A stretch of 64,000 nucleotides of DNA from Actinomadura sp. CNU-125 (lineage in GTDB: Bacteria; Actinomycetota; Actinomycetes; Streptosporangiales; Streptosporangiaceae), in NCBI RefSeq assembly GCF_001942465.1, contig NZ_MKJY01000066.1:1-64000 (forward strand), in the 5' to 3' direction. Under the pieces are notes generated by a model. It did no database searches, was not told where the DNA came from, and saw nothing but the letters and a program-made list of their open reading frames with translations. The position numbers and the translations under genes were made by a program. Positions 35,301 to 44,142 of the stretch are shown piece by piece (position 1 is the stretch's first letter; each line of letters starts with the position of its first letter).

Positions 35301-35987
35301 ATGGCCACACTCAACATCGACGGCCGCCAAGCACTGAACAGGACAGGCATTGGCGAGCGCGCCGGCGTCGCGCTGCCCACGGTCGACCGGTGGAACGCGC
35401 GCCGTGCAATCACCGGATTCCCCGCTCCGATCCCCGACGAGGTCACAGGCCAGCCCACCCGTCGTTGGTGGTGGACCGACGAGATCGACGAATTCCTCGC
35501 CGCCCGTGCGAAGAGCCGTCGCCGGCGTCTCACCACAGTCGACCGAAGCGGTGATCCCGACGACCTCCTCATCGCCGTGCAGGCAGCACGCGTGCTCGGG
35601 TATCGCAGCGGTAACAATCTTCCCGACGACTTCCTCGCGTGCGCCGACGAGGTCGAACTGAAGGGCAACAGCCGTCCTCGCCGCAAGTGGCGACGGGCGA
35701 CGATCTGGGCCTGGGCCGACAGGCGTGGATCCCGGCACGGCGGCGGCCCGCGCCAAGGCAGCCGTAACCGCCTCAGCAACCGCACCATCGACACCAGCGG
35801 CGACCCGGACGAACTGGTGGGCAGCGCCGAGGCCACTCGGGTGCTCGGCTACTCGGCCAACACGAGCCTTCCCGCCGACCTCTACGAACGCGCCGACGAG
35901 ACCGAAGTAAAGCCCTCCGGCCGCACCTGGCACCGCTGGTCCCGCCGCACACTGTGGGCGTACGCCGCCGAGGACGCCTCGCCCTAA
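35301..35987 (+). CDS. DNA-binding protein with two tandem HTH-like repeats
   Basis: 228 residues from ATG 35301 after GAGCGAGGACCC. The N-terminal HTH (GIGERAGVALPTVDRWNARR, RRWWWTDEIDEFLAAR) resembles an excisionase or MerR-like winged helix. Then two repeats of about 62 residues: DRSGDPDDLLIAVQAARVLG ... RKWRRATIWAWADRR and DTSGDPDELVGSAEATRVLG ... HRWSRRTLWAYAAED. Each has V-L-G-Y, a D-L/D-F turn and a basic helix ending W-A-x-A. A modular binder of repeated DNA sites; possibly a partition, copy-control or transfer regulator. Hairpin copy B lies 200 bases downstream. Confidence 0.75.
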   Translation: MATLNIDGRQALNRTGIGERAGVALPTVDRWNARRAITGFPAPIPDEVTGQPTRRWWWTDEIDEFLAARAKSRRRRLTTVDRSGDPDDLLIAVQAARVLGYRSGNNLPDDFLACADEVELKGNSRPRRKWRRATIWAWADRRGSRHGGGPRQGSRNRLSNRTIDTSGDPDELVGSAEATRVLGYSANTSLPADLYERADETEVKPSGRTWHRWSRRTLWAYAAEDASP

Positions 35988-36185
35988 CAGGACTCGTCAC
36001 CAGCACAGGCCCACACACTGGCCAGCGGAAGAAGCCCAGCACAGCTCATCATGCATTTCCGAAGTCCACCCACGTGGACTCGTGGCATTCCGTCGCTTCT
36101 GAGCCAAGCAGATCCGGTCCCGGGAAGCGACGCGTCCCAGTGTCCCAACGCCTGACGACCCGTCTGCAAGCTGTCCGTCGCAACC

Positions 36186-36257
36186 GGGCCGCCAAGATCT
36201 TTCCGGCTTCAGTCCCACATGACGTCCGCAACAACCCCGGAAACATCTTGGCGGCCC
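36186..36257. repeat. hairpin family copy B
   Basis: Arms of 21 bases (36186-36206 and 36237-36257), GGGCCGCCAAGATCTTTCCG against its complement, with a 30-base loop; 20 of 21 pair. The odd pair is again C opposite C in the AAGATC / AAACATCTT core. It lies 98 bases before the zinc-binding small gene at 36355. Confidence 0.85.
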
Positions 36258-36354
36258 TCAGGTGAGTCGCCCCCCGTGCCCGGACCCGCTTTCGGCTTTC
36301 GCGTCGGAAACACCACGCGAGGCCCACGCGGGCCCGCCACCGGAAGGGCACACG

Positions 36355-36552
36355 ATGAACCTGCAGCTGGACTACATTCCCCAGACCACTGACCTCATCG
36401 CCTGCGCCGTCTGCGGGGAGACCTACCCCTTCGGCATCATGGTCAAGATCCCCGGGCTCGGCCACGTCGACGACTTCTGCATCGACCGCGAGATCAAGAC
36501 CCTGGTGGGCGCCACCTGCCAGCCCAGCACCCCGGGCGCCAAGGCTGCCTAA
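36355..36552 (+). CDS. small Cys-containing protein
   Basis: 65 residues from ATG 36355 with GGAAGGGCACACG upstream. LIACAVCGETYPFGIMVKIP gives one C-x2-C pair, followed by HVDDFCIDREIK and a last Cys. It looks like a small zinc ribbon. Followed by a strong terminator. No name; small zinc proteins are common on transfer elements. Confidence 0.6.
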   Translation: MNLQLDYIPQTTDLIACAVCGETYPFGIMVKIPGLGHVDDFCIDREIKTLVGATCQPSTPGAKAA

Positions 36553-36558
36553 CGCCGA

Positions 36559-36587
36559 GGCCGGCCGGGCGCCCCGCCCGGCCGGCC
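36559..36587 (+). terminator. rho-independent terminator
   Basis: A 12-base perfect stem GGCCGGCCGGGC / GCCCGGCCGGCC with the loop GCCCC, followed by CTTTCTT. It starts seven bases after the stop at 36552. Confidence 0.75.
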
Positions 36588-36650
36588 CTTTCTTCCGAAC
36601 TCCCACTGAACAGGTACATAGCCAGGCAAGCAGCCGTCCCTCCAAACGAT

Positions 36651-36740
36651 GAAATCATCCCCGCGTGCGGCGGGAGCACTACGCGGCGGTGATGGCGCGC
36701 TTCTACGCGGAGAGACCATCCCCGCATGCGTGGGGAGCGC
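36651..36740. CRISPR. orphan two-repeat CRISPR remnant, type I-E-like
   Basis: Two repeats of 29 bases (36651-36679 and 36712-36740) start 61 bases apart with a 32-base spacer, exactly type I-E geometry. They share 23 of 29 positions. Both contain CATCCCCGC-TGCG-GGGAGC, the reverse complement of the actinobacterial I-E repeat (GTGCTCCCCGCGCACGCGGG followed by GATGG). The six differences show decay. No third repeat lies at plus or minus 61 and no cas gene is in the window. Confidence 0.7.
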
Positions 36741-37061
36741 ACTGCCCGGCCTGCGGCTTTGTAGGCGCAGGAGGCCGAAATGCATGACTTCTTGAGAGGC
36801 GGACATTTCGGGCGTCTCCTTGATGTCCCTCATCCATCATGGGTTGAGATGGTCAAAGAGGCTGGAGGGGGTAGCTGACCTGGGTATATACGACAGGGGA
36901 GAAACGGGCCACAGAAATCTCGATTGCGCATGCTGAATTTTGCCCCTGGTCGCTGGAGCGGCGGTGATTGTCGGATTCTTGGTTGGACAGCGTCCTCCTA
37001 TGCCTAACCTCCGAGGCCACAATACTTCGAGGCCGATTGATCGGCTCTGTTGCCACGACGG

Positions 37062-37562
37062 TCACCCTGCGGCGTGCTGACTCTCGCTCTCTGCGAGTTC
37101 GACACCGTTCCCGTCGACTGTCCTGGAAACCGGCGGCTCAGATGCTTCCTGGCCCACGACATCGTGGCCAGAAGCTCCCTGCGCCGGTACCAGCGGACGG
37201 GAGGAGTCGGCTTCCTCATCGTTCCCCGTCGGCCCAACCGAGGTCCTCAGCGAAGCGCGCGCCGCCTTCACCTGCGTACGGGAGACGTCGCACAGCAACT
37301 CCACGTCGCTCGGACGGTGTCCCATGTCCAGCAGAGCGGCAAGGTGCGGCAGGATCTCCTCACGCTTGTTCGCAGCCTGACGCCGGATACGGGCGGCGGC
37401 CTCCTCCGCCTGACGGTCGAGCTCGGCGGCCTCCGCCTGCAACTCGGCCACGGTGGTCACATGCCGGTTAAGCAGCCTTGTGTGCTCGGCGACCCGCGCC
37501 AACGCCTTCTCACGGGCTTCGCGGCGAGCCAGGTCAACTGGGTTGGTCCGTTTCCGCGCCAT
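37062..37562 (-). CDS. coiled-coil protein with HTH-like segment
   Basis: 166 residues from ATG 37562 (MARKRTNPVDLARREAREKA). A long helix rich in Ala, Glu and Arg (HVTTVAELQAEAAELDRQAE), then LLDMGHRPSDVELLCDVSRT and QVKAARASL, an HTH-like turn. The C-terminal 60 residues are polar and disordered. It is unusual in ending within a DNA stretch of lower G+C. Possible plasmid regulator; no family assigned. Confidence 0.6.
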   Translation of the reverse strand: MARKRTNPVDLARREAREKALARVAEHTRLLNRHVTTVAELQAEAAELDRQAEEAAARIRRQAANKREEILPHLAALLDMGHRPSDVELLCDVSRTQVKAARASLRTSVGPTGNDEEADSSRPLVPAQGASGHDVVGQEASEPPVSRTVDGNGVELAESESQHAAG

Positions 37563-37771
37563 GGCTCGGGATCGTAGTGACGCACGGCACGGCATGCCCG
37601 TGACCCGCCGAACGCTCCTCCTCCTGCACCTCCAACTCGGCACCCGCCGCGATCGGTGAGTCCGTCCTGGCCGCCCCTCTACCCTCAGCCGGGCGTCCGA
37701 CCAGGCCTGCTGGAGGGCATGGCTTCGCGCACCGCGCGAAGCCACAACGGGCACCGAGTGAAGGAGACAGC

Positions 37772-38008
37772 ATGGAACTGCGGATCACCGCCGTCCCGCG
37801 TCCTGAGGAGACCCTCGTTTACCGAGTCGAATGCGATGGACGGCACGTTCCGAACGGAGAGCAGCCCCACTTCGCGTCGTTGGATCTCCACCCGATGCTC
37901 CGCGAGCGGTACCGCGTCCGGTCGGAAATCGTCTTCCACATCCTGAGCCTTGCCCGGGAGGTCGGCGGCGTCCAGATTCCGGTCGGTCCCTCTGTGCACA
38001 CGGGGTGA
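37772..38008 (+). CDS. small hypothetical protein
   Basis: 78 residues from ATG 37772, after GAAGGAGACAGC. Contains LRITAVPRPEETLVYRVECD, FASLDLHPMLRERYRVRSEI and VFHILSLAREVGGVQIP. Alpha/beta, no metal motif. Divergent from the coiled-coil gene at 37562. No assignment. Confidence 0.55.
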   Translation: MELRITAVPRPEETLVYRVECDGRHVPNGEQPHFASLDLHPMLRERYRVRSEIVFHILSLAREVGGVQIPVGPSVHTG

Positions 38009-38261
38009 GTCCAGCAGCGACCCAAGTCTTCGCCGGGTGCGAGCAGTACCCGGCGGAGACTGCGTGACAGCGGCCGACTTCTCCTCGGCAAGAGGATCGA
38101 CACCGCCCCCTGGAGACGCCTCTCAGCTGCGCGGCGGACCAGGAAACGCGGACGCGGCAACCGCAAGTAAGAACCTATTCGGGAAGGCTGGGCGCAAGCT
38201 GGGTAGCCAAAGCTGGGGCTCCCCCCGACCCCGACCTTTGATTGTCCGCTCCGGCCGGAAC

Positions 38262-38327
38262 CTGTCAAGCTGCGCGCGCAAGATCTTTTGCAAAAGCGGC
38301 AAAACATCTTACGTGCTCACTTGACAG
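38262..38327. repeat. hairpin family copy C
   Basis: Outer stem CTGTCAAG (8 pairs), an imperfect middle, and inner stem AAGATCTTTTGC against GCAAAACATCTT with the family C opposite C mismatch. Loop AAAAGCG. It lies in the 667-base gap before the second ssb gene, together with direct repeats. Confidence 0.8.
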
Positions 38328-38400
38328 AACCCGTCCTCCGCTAGTGCAGGTCTTACGGGGTCGGGGGGAGGAAAGTGGGGGAAGACGGCTTCGCCGTCTC

Positions 38401-38480
38401 CGCCTAAGGCGGTCACGGGGCGAGGGCGCCTCGCGGCCTCAAGTCGGAGCTCCGGCGCCTAAGCGGTCACGGGGCGAAGG
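38401..38480. repeat. pair of near-identical direct repeats
   Basis: CGCCTAAGGCGGTCACGGGG (from 38401) and CGCCTAAGCGGTCACGGGGC (from 38456) differ by one base insertion across about 23 bases and start 55 bases apart. A small GACGG-CTTCG-CCGTC hairpin lies just before (38384-38398). The rest of 38009-38675 holds no gene I can support. Confidence 0.65.
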
Positions 38481-38586
38481 AAGCACGCGGTTGCAGGTCC
38501 GTCCGAAGAGTCGACCGGACGTCCCGCAATTGGCGGCCCATGTGGGCTGAGCTGGGAAAACGTAGCGATGAAAGTGTCAGAGGTCG

Positions 38587-38648
38587 TTGATTTAGACGAA
38601 GAACACGGTAGACTTATAGCTATCAGGGAGGGGACCACAACCCCCTCC
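38587..38648 (+). promoter_or_regulatory. promoter and leader hairpin of the second ssb
   Basis: TTGATT (38587-38592) and TAGACT (38609-38614) are separated by 16 bases, a fair sigma-70-type promoter. A leader hairpin GGAGGGG / CCCCTCC (about 38627-38648) follows before the ribosome site and could act as an operator or RNA switch. Confidence 0.5.
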
Positions 38649-38675
38649 ACCGGCCCGAACGAAGGGACCAGCAAC

Positions 38676-39140
38676 ATGAGCACGCGAATCACGATCGAGG
38701 GAATTCTGGTCGAGACGCCGGAGCTCCGTTTCACTCCGAGCGGCGTCGCCGTCACCACCCTCCGCATCCTGGACAACCCCGCGCGACGGGTGAACGGGCG
38801 ATGGGAGAAGATCGCCACGACCGTCTACGAGGTCGAGGTCTGGACCCGTCTCGCGGAGATGGCCGTCCGGGAGTTCGAGAACGGGGACCTTGTCACCGTC
38901 CAGGCATACAACGTGATCGCCCGTTCCTGGCAGAGCAAGAAGAACCCCGGCGAGACCGGCGCCGCGATCCGCGCCACCGCCGACAGCGTTGCCAAGCGGT
39001 TCCGTCCCCGCCAGGACGCCGCCGAGGAGGTGCCCGCGACGGAGCCGGAGGCCACCGAGCCCGCCAACGAGCCCACCGCGAAGGGCGCGGCCAAGAAGAC
39101 CGGGACCCGGGGCGGCGCCACCGCCAAGGCCCGAGCGTAA
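38676..39140 (+). CDS. SSB-like OB-fold protein without acidic tip
   Basis: 154 residues; ATG at 38676 (MSTRITIEGILVETPELRFT). An OB core with VTTLRILDNPARRVNGRWEK, YEVEVWTRLAEMAVREFENG and LVTVQAYNVIARSW. It ends in an acidic stretch (ATEPEATEPANEPTA) then a basic one (KGAAKKTGTRGGATAKARA) and lacks the PPF-type docking tip. Plasmid SSBs of this sort may protect transferred single strands without recruiting host repair. The start 36 codons upstream is also in frame but falls in the promoter region. It is followed by a strong hairpin. Confidence 0.78.
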   Translation: MSTRITIEGILVETPELRFTPSGVAVTTLRILDNPARRVNGRWEKIATTVYEVEVWTRLAEMAVREFENGDLVTVQAYNVIARSWQSKKNPGETGAAIRATADSVAKRFRPRQDAAEEVPATEPEATEPANEPTAKGAAKKTGTRGGATAKARA

Positions 39141-39147
39141 GCCGCGC

Positions 39148-39180
39148 CGGTGACCGCCCCGCCCGCCGGGGCGGTCACCG
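39148..39180 (+). terminator. hairpin after the second ssb
   Basis: A 13-base stem CGGTGACCGCCCC / GGGGCGGTCACCG with the loop GCCCGCC, seven bases after the stop. No T-run. Confidence 0.6.
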
Positions 39181-39329
39181 CCGGGCGGGATCGGTGGGGC
39201 CGGGCATCGAGCCCGGCCCCACCGGCGGCCCCTCCGCCCCCGCGTCCCAACCCGACAGCGGCGCGGCCTGGCGGCCGCCCGTCTTTCCTGGCGCCTTCGG
39301 CGCCGGCGCCGCAAGCGGCGCAACACGGA

Positions 39330-39548
39330 GCCCGGCTGACGCCGGGCACGCCCCTCAAGCCCGGCTTCGCCGGGCGGACCGCTCCCGCACGTTGCAGCGC
39401 CGACTTCGGTCCCAGCGCCCGACCGGACCACCGTCCCTCCCGGACCGCCAGTCCTCTCCCCGAAGCCCCCGCCGACTGCACAACACGCCGCTTTAGGTAG
39501 TCGAGCAACGTCCCCATCGCCACTTTGGGCTCAGGTATCGTCACTTTG
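39330..39548 (+). other. candidate oriT / relaxase promoter region
   Basis: Two hairpins with the same stem (GCCCGGC-TGAC-GCCGGGC, 39330-39347; GCCCGGC-TTC-GCCGGGC, 39359-39375) are followed by two direct repeats ATCGCCACTTTG (39516) and ATCGTCACTTTG (39537), 21 bases apart, two helical turns. The relaxase starts at 39593. Hairpins plus phased repeats before a relaxase gene are what an oriT looks like, but the nick site cannot be named. 39141-39592 holds no convincing gene. Confidence 0.4.
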
Positions 39549-39592
39549 TGTACTCGAACGATGGCGCGAACCGATGAACGGAGGGAGCGGGC

Positions 39593-42500
39593 TTGGCGCA
39601 CGTCACGACGATCGGCGCCTCCACCCAACAGGTCGAGTACCGGCTCACGAACCAAGCCGGATGCGCGACGGCGAACGTCACCACGAACGCGTCCCTCGCC
39701 GCCCCGGAACGTCCGCTCATCTGGGTAGGCTCCGGACTCCCGGACCTCGGTCTCACCCCGGGCGCGGTACTGGACGAGCCCCAATACCCCGCCGCTCGCG
39801 CCCTCATGCAGGGCCGTCACCCGCACTCGCTCGTCCAACTCGTTCCGCTCAAGCAGCAAGTCCCCGACCACGCGAAGGTTCCCGGGCTCCCCCTCGTCAC
39901 CGCCATCGAACGGACCGCACGCGCACGCGGGATCAACACCGACGACCTGTGGACCAGCACCCGGCAACGCGCCATCTGGGGACGCCTATACCGCCAGGTG
40001 CGCGCGAAGCCCGAGCAAGCCCGTATCCCCGCCGACAAGGCCGCCATCCTCCTCAAGCGCGCCGACCTTAACCCCAACGAGGTGTACGGCCCGGCGTTCG
40101 TCGAAGCGCTCTCGCACGCCGACGAACGCGTCCCCGTCGGCAACAGCGGCTACGACGTCACCATCACCTTCCCCAAGTCCTTCAGCGCGCTCGCCGCACT
40201 CGCCCCCGAAGACATCGCCGACGGCATCGAAGACTGCCTCCGCCAAGCCGCTCTGGACGCCCTCACCCTCCTCGAGCACTACACCGCCTACGCCATGCGC
40301 GGACACCACGGCGACGGCAAACAAGCCACCACCATCCCCACCACCGGCTTCGCCGGATGGATGACCACCCACCGCGCCTCCCGCGCCGCAGACCCCCACT
40401 GGCACGTCCACTTCACCCTCACCAACATGGCCCGCGGACACGACGGCAAATGGAGCACCATCGCCGCCGGCGGCCGCGACCTGATGAACCACGTCCACCT
40501 CGCCGGTGCCTACGCCGAAGCTCGCGCCCGCCACCTGCTCACCCAACGCCATGGACTCCGCTTCACCCGCAGCGACAGAACCGGACGCTGGGAAATCACC
40601 GGCGTCCCCGACCGCCTCCTCGCCCTCTGGTCCAAACGCGACACCGAGATCCGCGACCTCCTCAACCACCAAGGCACGACTGGGACGACGCCACCCCCAC
40701 CGCCAAACGGCGAGCCGCCGATCGCACCCGCGAAAGCAAAGACCCCGAACTCACCGCCGCCACCGACGCCGACCTCCGCCACGCATGGACGACCGAGGCC
40801 ACCACCGCCGGACTCGACCCCGCAGCCATCGTCCACGACGCCCTCAACCCCCCGCCCGACACCACCACCGACCCCTCCGACGGCCCCCAACCCGGACCCC
40901 AACCCCACCCCCAAACCGCGGCCGGCGACCCGGAAACCGCCCCACCCGAAACCGCAGACCTGGCGACCGTCCTCCTCGACCCCGACCAAGGACTGACCGC
41001 GCACAGCACCACGTTCCGCAAGCGCGACATGATGGCCCGCATCTGCGAAGAACTCCCCCATGGCCTCGCCGACATCACCGAACTCGAAGCCCTCACCGAC
41101 CGGCTCCTCGAACGCGACGACGTCGCCGACATGCCCCGCACAGGCCCGGCGCACATGGCCAACAACGACCGTTACACCACCCAAGACGTCCTCGACGCCG
41201 AACACGCCATCGTCGCCGCCACCACCACCGGCCTGCACGCCGGACTCGCCACGGTCGCCCCCGCCGTCGCCGCGCTCGCACTCGAGGTCTTCGAGACCAG
41301 CGCCGGGTACCCCCTCGACCCCGAACAACGCGACGCCTACACCCGCCTGGTCACCGCCGGACACGCCATCGACACCATCATCGGCGTCCCCGGCTCCGGA
41401 AAAACCACCACCATGGCCACCGCCCGCATCGCCTGGGAAGCCGCCGGACTCACCGTCGCCGGCTCCTCCACCGCCGCCTTGGCCGCCCACCACCTCGGCA
41501 CCGAAGCAGGACTCGACCAATCCCGCTCCGTCGCCTACTGGCTCACCCTCATCGAACACGGCGACGGCCTGCACGGCATCGACGTCCTCATCCTCGACGA
41601 AGCCGCCATGACCGACACCCGCGACCTCGCCGCACTCCTGCACCACGCCACCCAAACCGGCACCAAGATCGTCGAGATCGGCGACCCCCACCAACTCGCC
41701 TCACCCGGCGTCGGCGGCGCCTTCACCATCCAGCACGACCTCACAGGCGGCCCCAACCTCACCATCAACCGCCGCCAGACCAACCACCTCGAACGCCAAG
41801 CCCTCGAACACTTCCGCAACCGCGAACACGAACAAGCTCTCGCCCTCTGGGCCGACAGCGGACGCCTGGTCGTCACCGTCACCCCCCAGGAAGCCAAGCT
41901 CGCCACGCTCAACGACTGGTGGACGAACTGGCACGACCACACCGACCCCTACCACCGCCTGACCCGCACCCTCATGCTCGCCCACCACAACAACGACGTC
42001 GACGACCTCAACCTCATCGCCCGGGCCCTCGCCCGCCAAGCCGGCCACCTCACCGGCCCCGACACCGCCTTCCCCACCCACCACGGCCACGACATCCCCC
42101 TCGCCGCCGGCGACGTCGTCCTCCTACGCACCAACGCCTACCGCCACGGCGACGGACCCGACCTCCTCAACGGCACCCGCGGCATCATCACCCACGTCGA
42201 CCCCCACGCCCGCCACATCACCCTCACCTGGCACGACGCCCAAAACCAACCCCACACCGGCAACATCGACGCCGACTACATCGCCGCAGGCGGCCTCGAA
42301 CACGGCTACGCCACCACCGTCCACAAAGCCCAAGGCCAAACCGCCGACCACGTCAGCCTCTACTCCCTCGACGCCAACCGCGCCACCCTCTACACCGGCA
42401 TGAGCCGCGACCGCATCACCGCCCGCACCTTCCAACCCGCCACCACCCTCACCACCGACATCACCCTCGAACAATGGCAAGCCATGACCCCCGAACACCG

Positions 42501-43071
42501 CCGCACCAAAGTCATCGAACTCATGCGTAACAAACTCAAACACCAGCAACCCGCCACCATGGCCAGCCACGAACTCGACCGCATCAACACCTACACCCAA
42601 ACACCACCACCCACGCCGCCCGAACAACCCGCACGCCAACACCGCCAAACCCGCCATCGCACCAAACGCAACAGCACCGCCCGCCGCATCACCCGCACCC
42701 ACCCCTGGATCAGCCACCTCGGCCCACGCCCCACCACCAACCACGACGAACAAGCCTGGACCGGCCTCGTCGCCTCCATCGCTGCCTACCGCCACGACCA
42801 CGATGTCCAAACCGCCGACCCACTCGGCCCCCAGCCGACCTCACCGGCCCAACGCACCGATTGGTACGAACTCAACGAGTTCACAACCCGCTATACCCGC
42901 TCCCAAACAGAGAAACAGACTGCAACCGCCCTCAACAATCTCCACACCACCCTTCGAAGTCTTATCGTTAGCCGTTCATGCCCGGCCGATACATCAGAAG
43001 GACTAAACGGTGCAGATCACTACATGGAGAACAGTAGTGGACCCGCCCCAAGCCCGGGGCAGACACTCTAA
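39593..43071 (+). CDS. traA: MobF-family relaxase/helicase TraA (one frameshift)
   Basis: TTG at 39593 after GGAGGGAGCGGGC. About 1158 residues. N terminus MAHVTTIGASTQQVEYRLTN with the candidate nicking Tyr at residue 16; DPHWHVHFTLTNMARG carries the three-His metal site. Near 40680 the frame changes (WDDATPTAKRRAADRTRESK). The helicase half has IIGVPGSGKTTTMATARIAW (P-loop), VLILDEAAMTDTRDLAALL (Walker B), VEIGDPHQLASPGVGGAFT and TTVHKAQGQTADHVSLYSL (motif VI region). It cleaves oriT on one strand and unwinds it for transfer by the type IV system at 55.7-64 kb. The whole plan is conserved, so the break is probably a sequence error. The tail after about 42900 changes codon use and may be disordered. 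Confidence 0.88.
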
Positions 43072-43143
43072 GGGTCCTCAGCAACGTCATCCAATAACGA
43101 TCCCGAGCGGGTCTACCGGCCAGTGATGAGCTTCCGGATCTGT

Positions 43144-43464
43144 TTAGTCCGTAGACGACACGAGCGTCAGCCGCAGGTATCCCGTCGATGTGTACGCATG
43201 CCAGAACTGAAAACCGTTGCCACCCGAAGCGACTTCCAAGTGGATGGTCTGACCCGGTTCCGCGGCGAAGTCGATCGGAGAGCTGCCGCTGTTATCGATG
43301 CGAGCGATCGCCTTGTGGCGCCCTGGAATGATGTCGACAGTGATTTGCTGCCCTCGTTTGATCTTGCCGCAGTCGTTTCCGTCAATGAGCACCCGGTAAG
43401 CGCGCAGCAAGTCTCGGGCACCCCATCGAGGGCGAGCGATAACGACTCGGGATGTTTCGTTCAT
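43144..43464 (-). CDS. small beta-rich protein
   Basis: 106 residues from ATG 43464. MNETSRVVIARPRWGARDLL, RAYRVLIDGNDCGKIKRGQQ, ITVDIIPGRHKAIARIDNSG. The order of strands around an I-D-G turn and a P-G-R-H-x-x-x-A strand looks like a PEGA-type small beta domain. Clearly lower in G+C and richer in rare codons than its surroundings, like the neighbouring immunity candidate, so it may have arrived with the toxin tail. Function unknown; an extra immunity gene or membrane-surface protein is possible. Confidence 0.55.
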   Translation of the reverse strand: MNETSRVVIARPRWGARDLLRAYRVLIDGNDCGKIKRGQQITVDIIPGRHKAIARIDNSGSSPIDFAAEPGQTIHLEVASGGNGFQFWHAYTSTGYLRLTLVSSTD

Positions 43465-43728
43465 TTCGAGATCATCGCGAATCGGCTTGGTATAAGCTGT
43501 GTCACAGAGAGATTTCGGAGAGGGTTTCTAGTTCCAGCCAGGTTTTTGAGATTCCGTTTTATTTGGTCATTAAAGTTAATGACAACTCATGCCCGAGCAT
43601 GCGCAACCAAGCGTAACCGACACCGTCTCGACGGTCTTCCCCATGTCGGTCTCAGCCTGCAAGCCACCTCTTCTCATATCCGACTCTACCGCATCATCGG
43701 CTCCGGGGATCCGGGGCTGACCCCCTCA

Positions 43729-44142
43729 TCAATGCTGCATATTAGTCAGTGACTCAATGGCTTCTCGCATTGTGATTTTTAGTGCCATATCCTGATTTTC
43801 ATACGTTCCCACCTTCCCCCCTGAAGCGCGAAATGCAGTAGCATACTCGAGCCATGATTTGTAAATTTTCTCCACTGTCTCGCTCGCTGAATGTGCGAGC
43901 AGCGTCTTCTCCTTGAAGTCTTTGGGTGGATTACTTTGAGTGGCCCACATTGTGACCCTCGAGTATGCGACAATATATTCACCCACCAAGATGGCAGTCT
44001 CATTTCCTATGATGCCACTGCCGAGTATGGCTATTGTCAAATTGATGTGCGGGTGCCTGGTAGGGCGACGCATCTCTTCGGGAGGAATCCAAGATGGCGG
44101 AACATTGTTCACCCAGCTCCACTCCTCTGGCATACTGGGCAT
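43729..44142 (-). CDS. immunity protein candidate for the RHS toxin
   Basis: 137 residues from ATG 44142, which shares a base with the toxin stop (TAATG), so it is translated with it. MPSMPEEWSWVNNVPPSWIP, then a helix with ILGSGIIGNETAILVGEYIV, then VEKIYKSWLEYATAFRASGG. Low G+C and AT-ending codons. No family recognised. Position, strand, coupling and composition match the usual immunity gene after a polymorphic toxin; it would bind and block the C-terminal domain of the upstream protein in the producing cell. Confidence 0.65.
   Translation of the reverse strand: MPSMPEEWSWVNNVPPSWIPPEEMRRPTRHPHINLTIAILGSGIIGNETAILVGEYIVAYSRVTMWATQSNPPKDFKEKTLLAHSASETVEKIYKSWLEYATAFRASGGKVGTYENQDMALKITMREAIESLTNMQH

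Noticed and set aside
34409-39140. Plasmid replication initiator among the small genes
   Set aside because: None shows a Rep winged-helix, primase or HUH motif; the origin idea rests only on repeats and hairpins.
39150-39500. 116-residue Pro/Ala-rich frame after the second ssb
   Set aside because: Low complexity and composed of hairpin arms; non-coding is likelier.
40506-42530. 674-residue + strand frame in the relaxase gene
   Set aside because: Almost only Arg, His and Pro; a frame-shifted shadow of the helicase domain.
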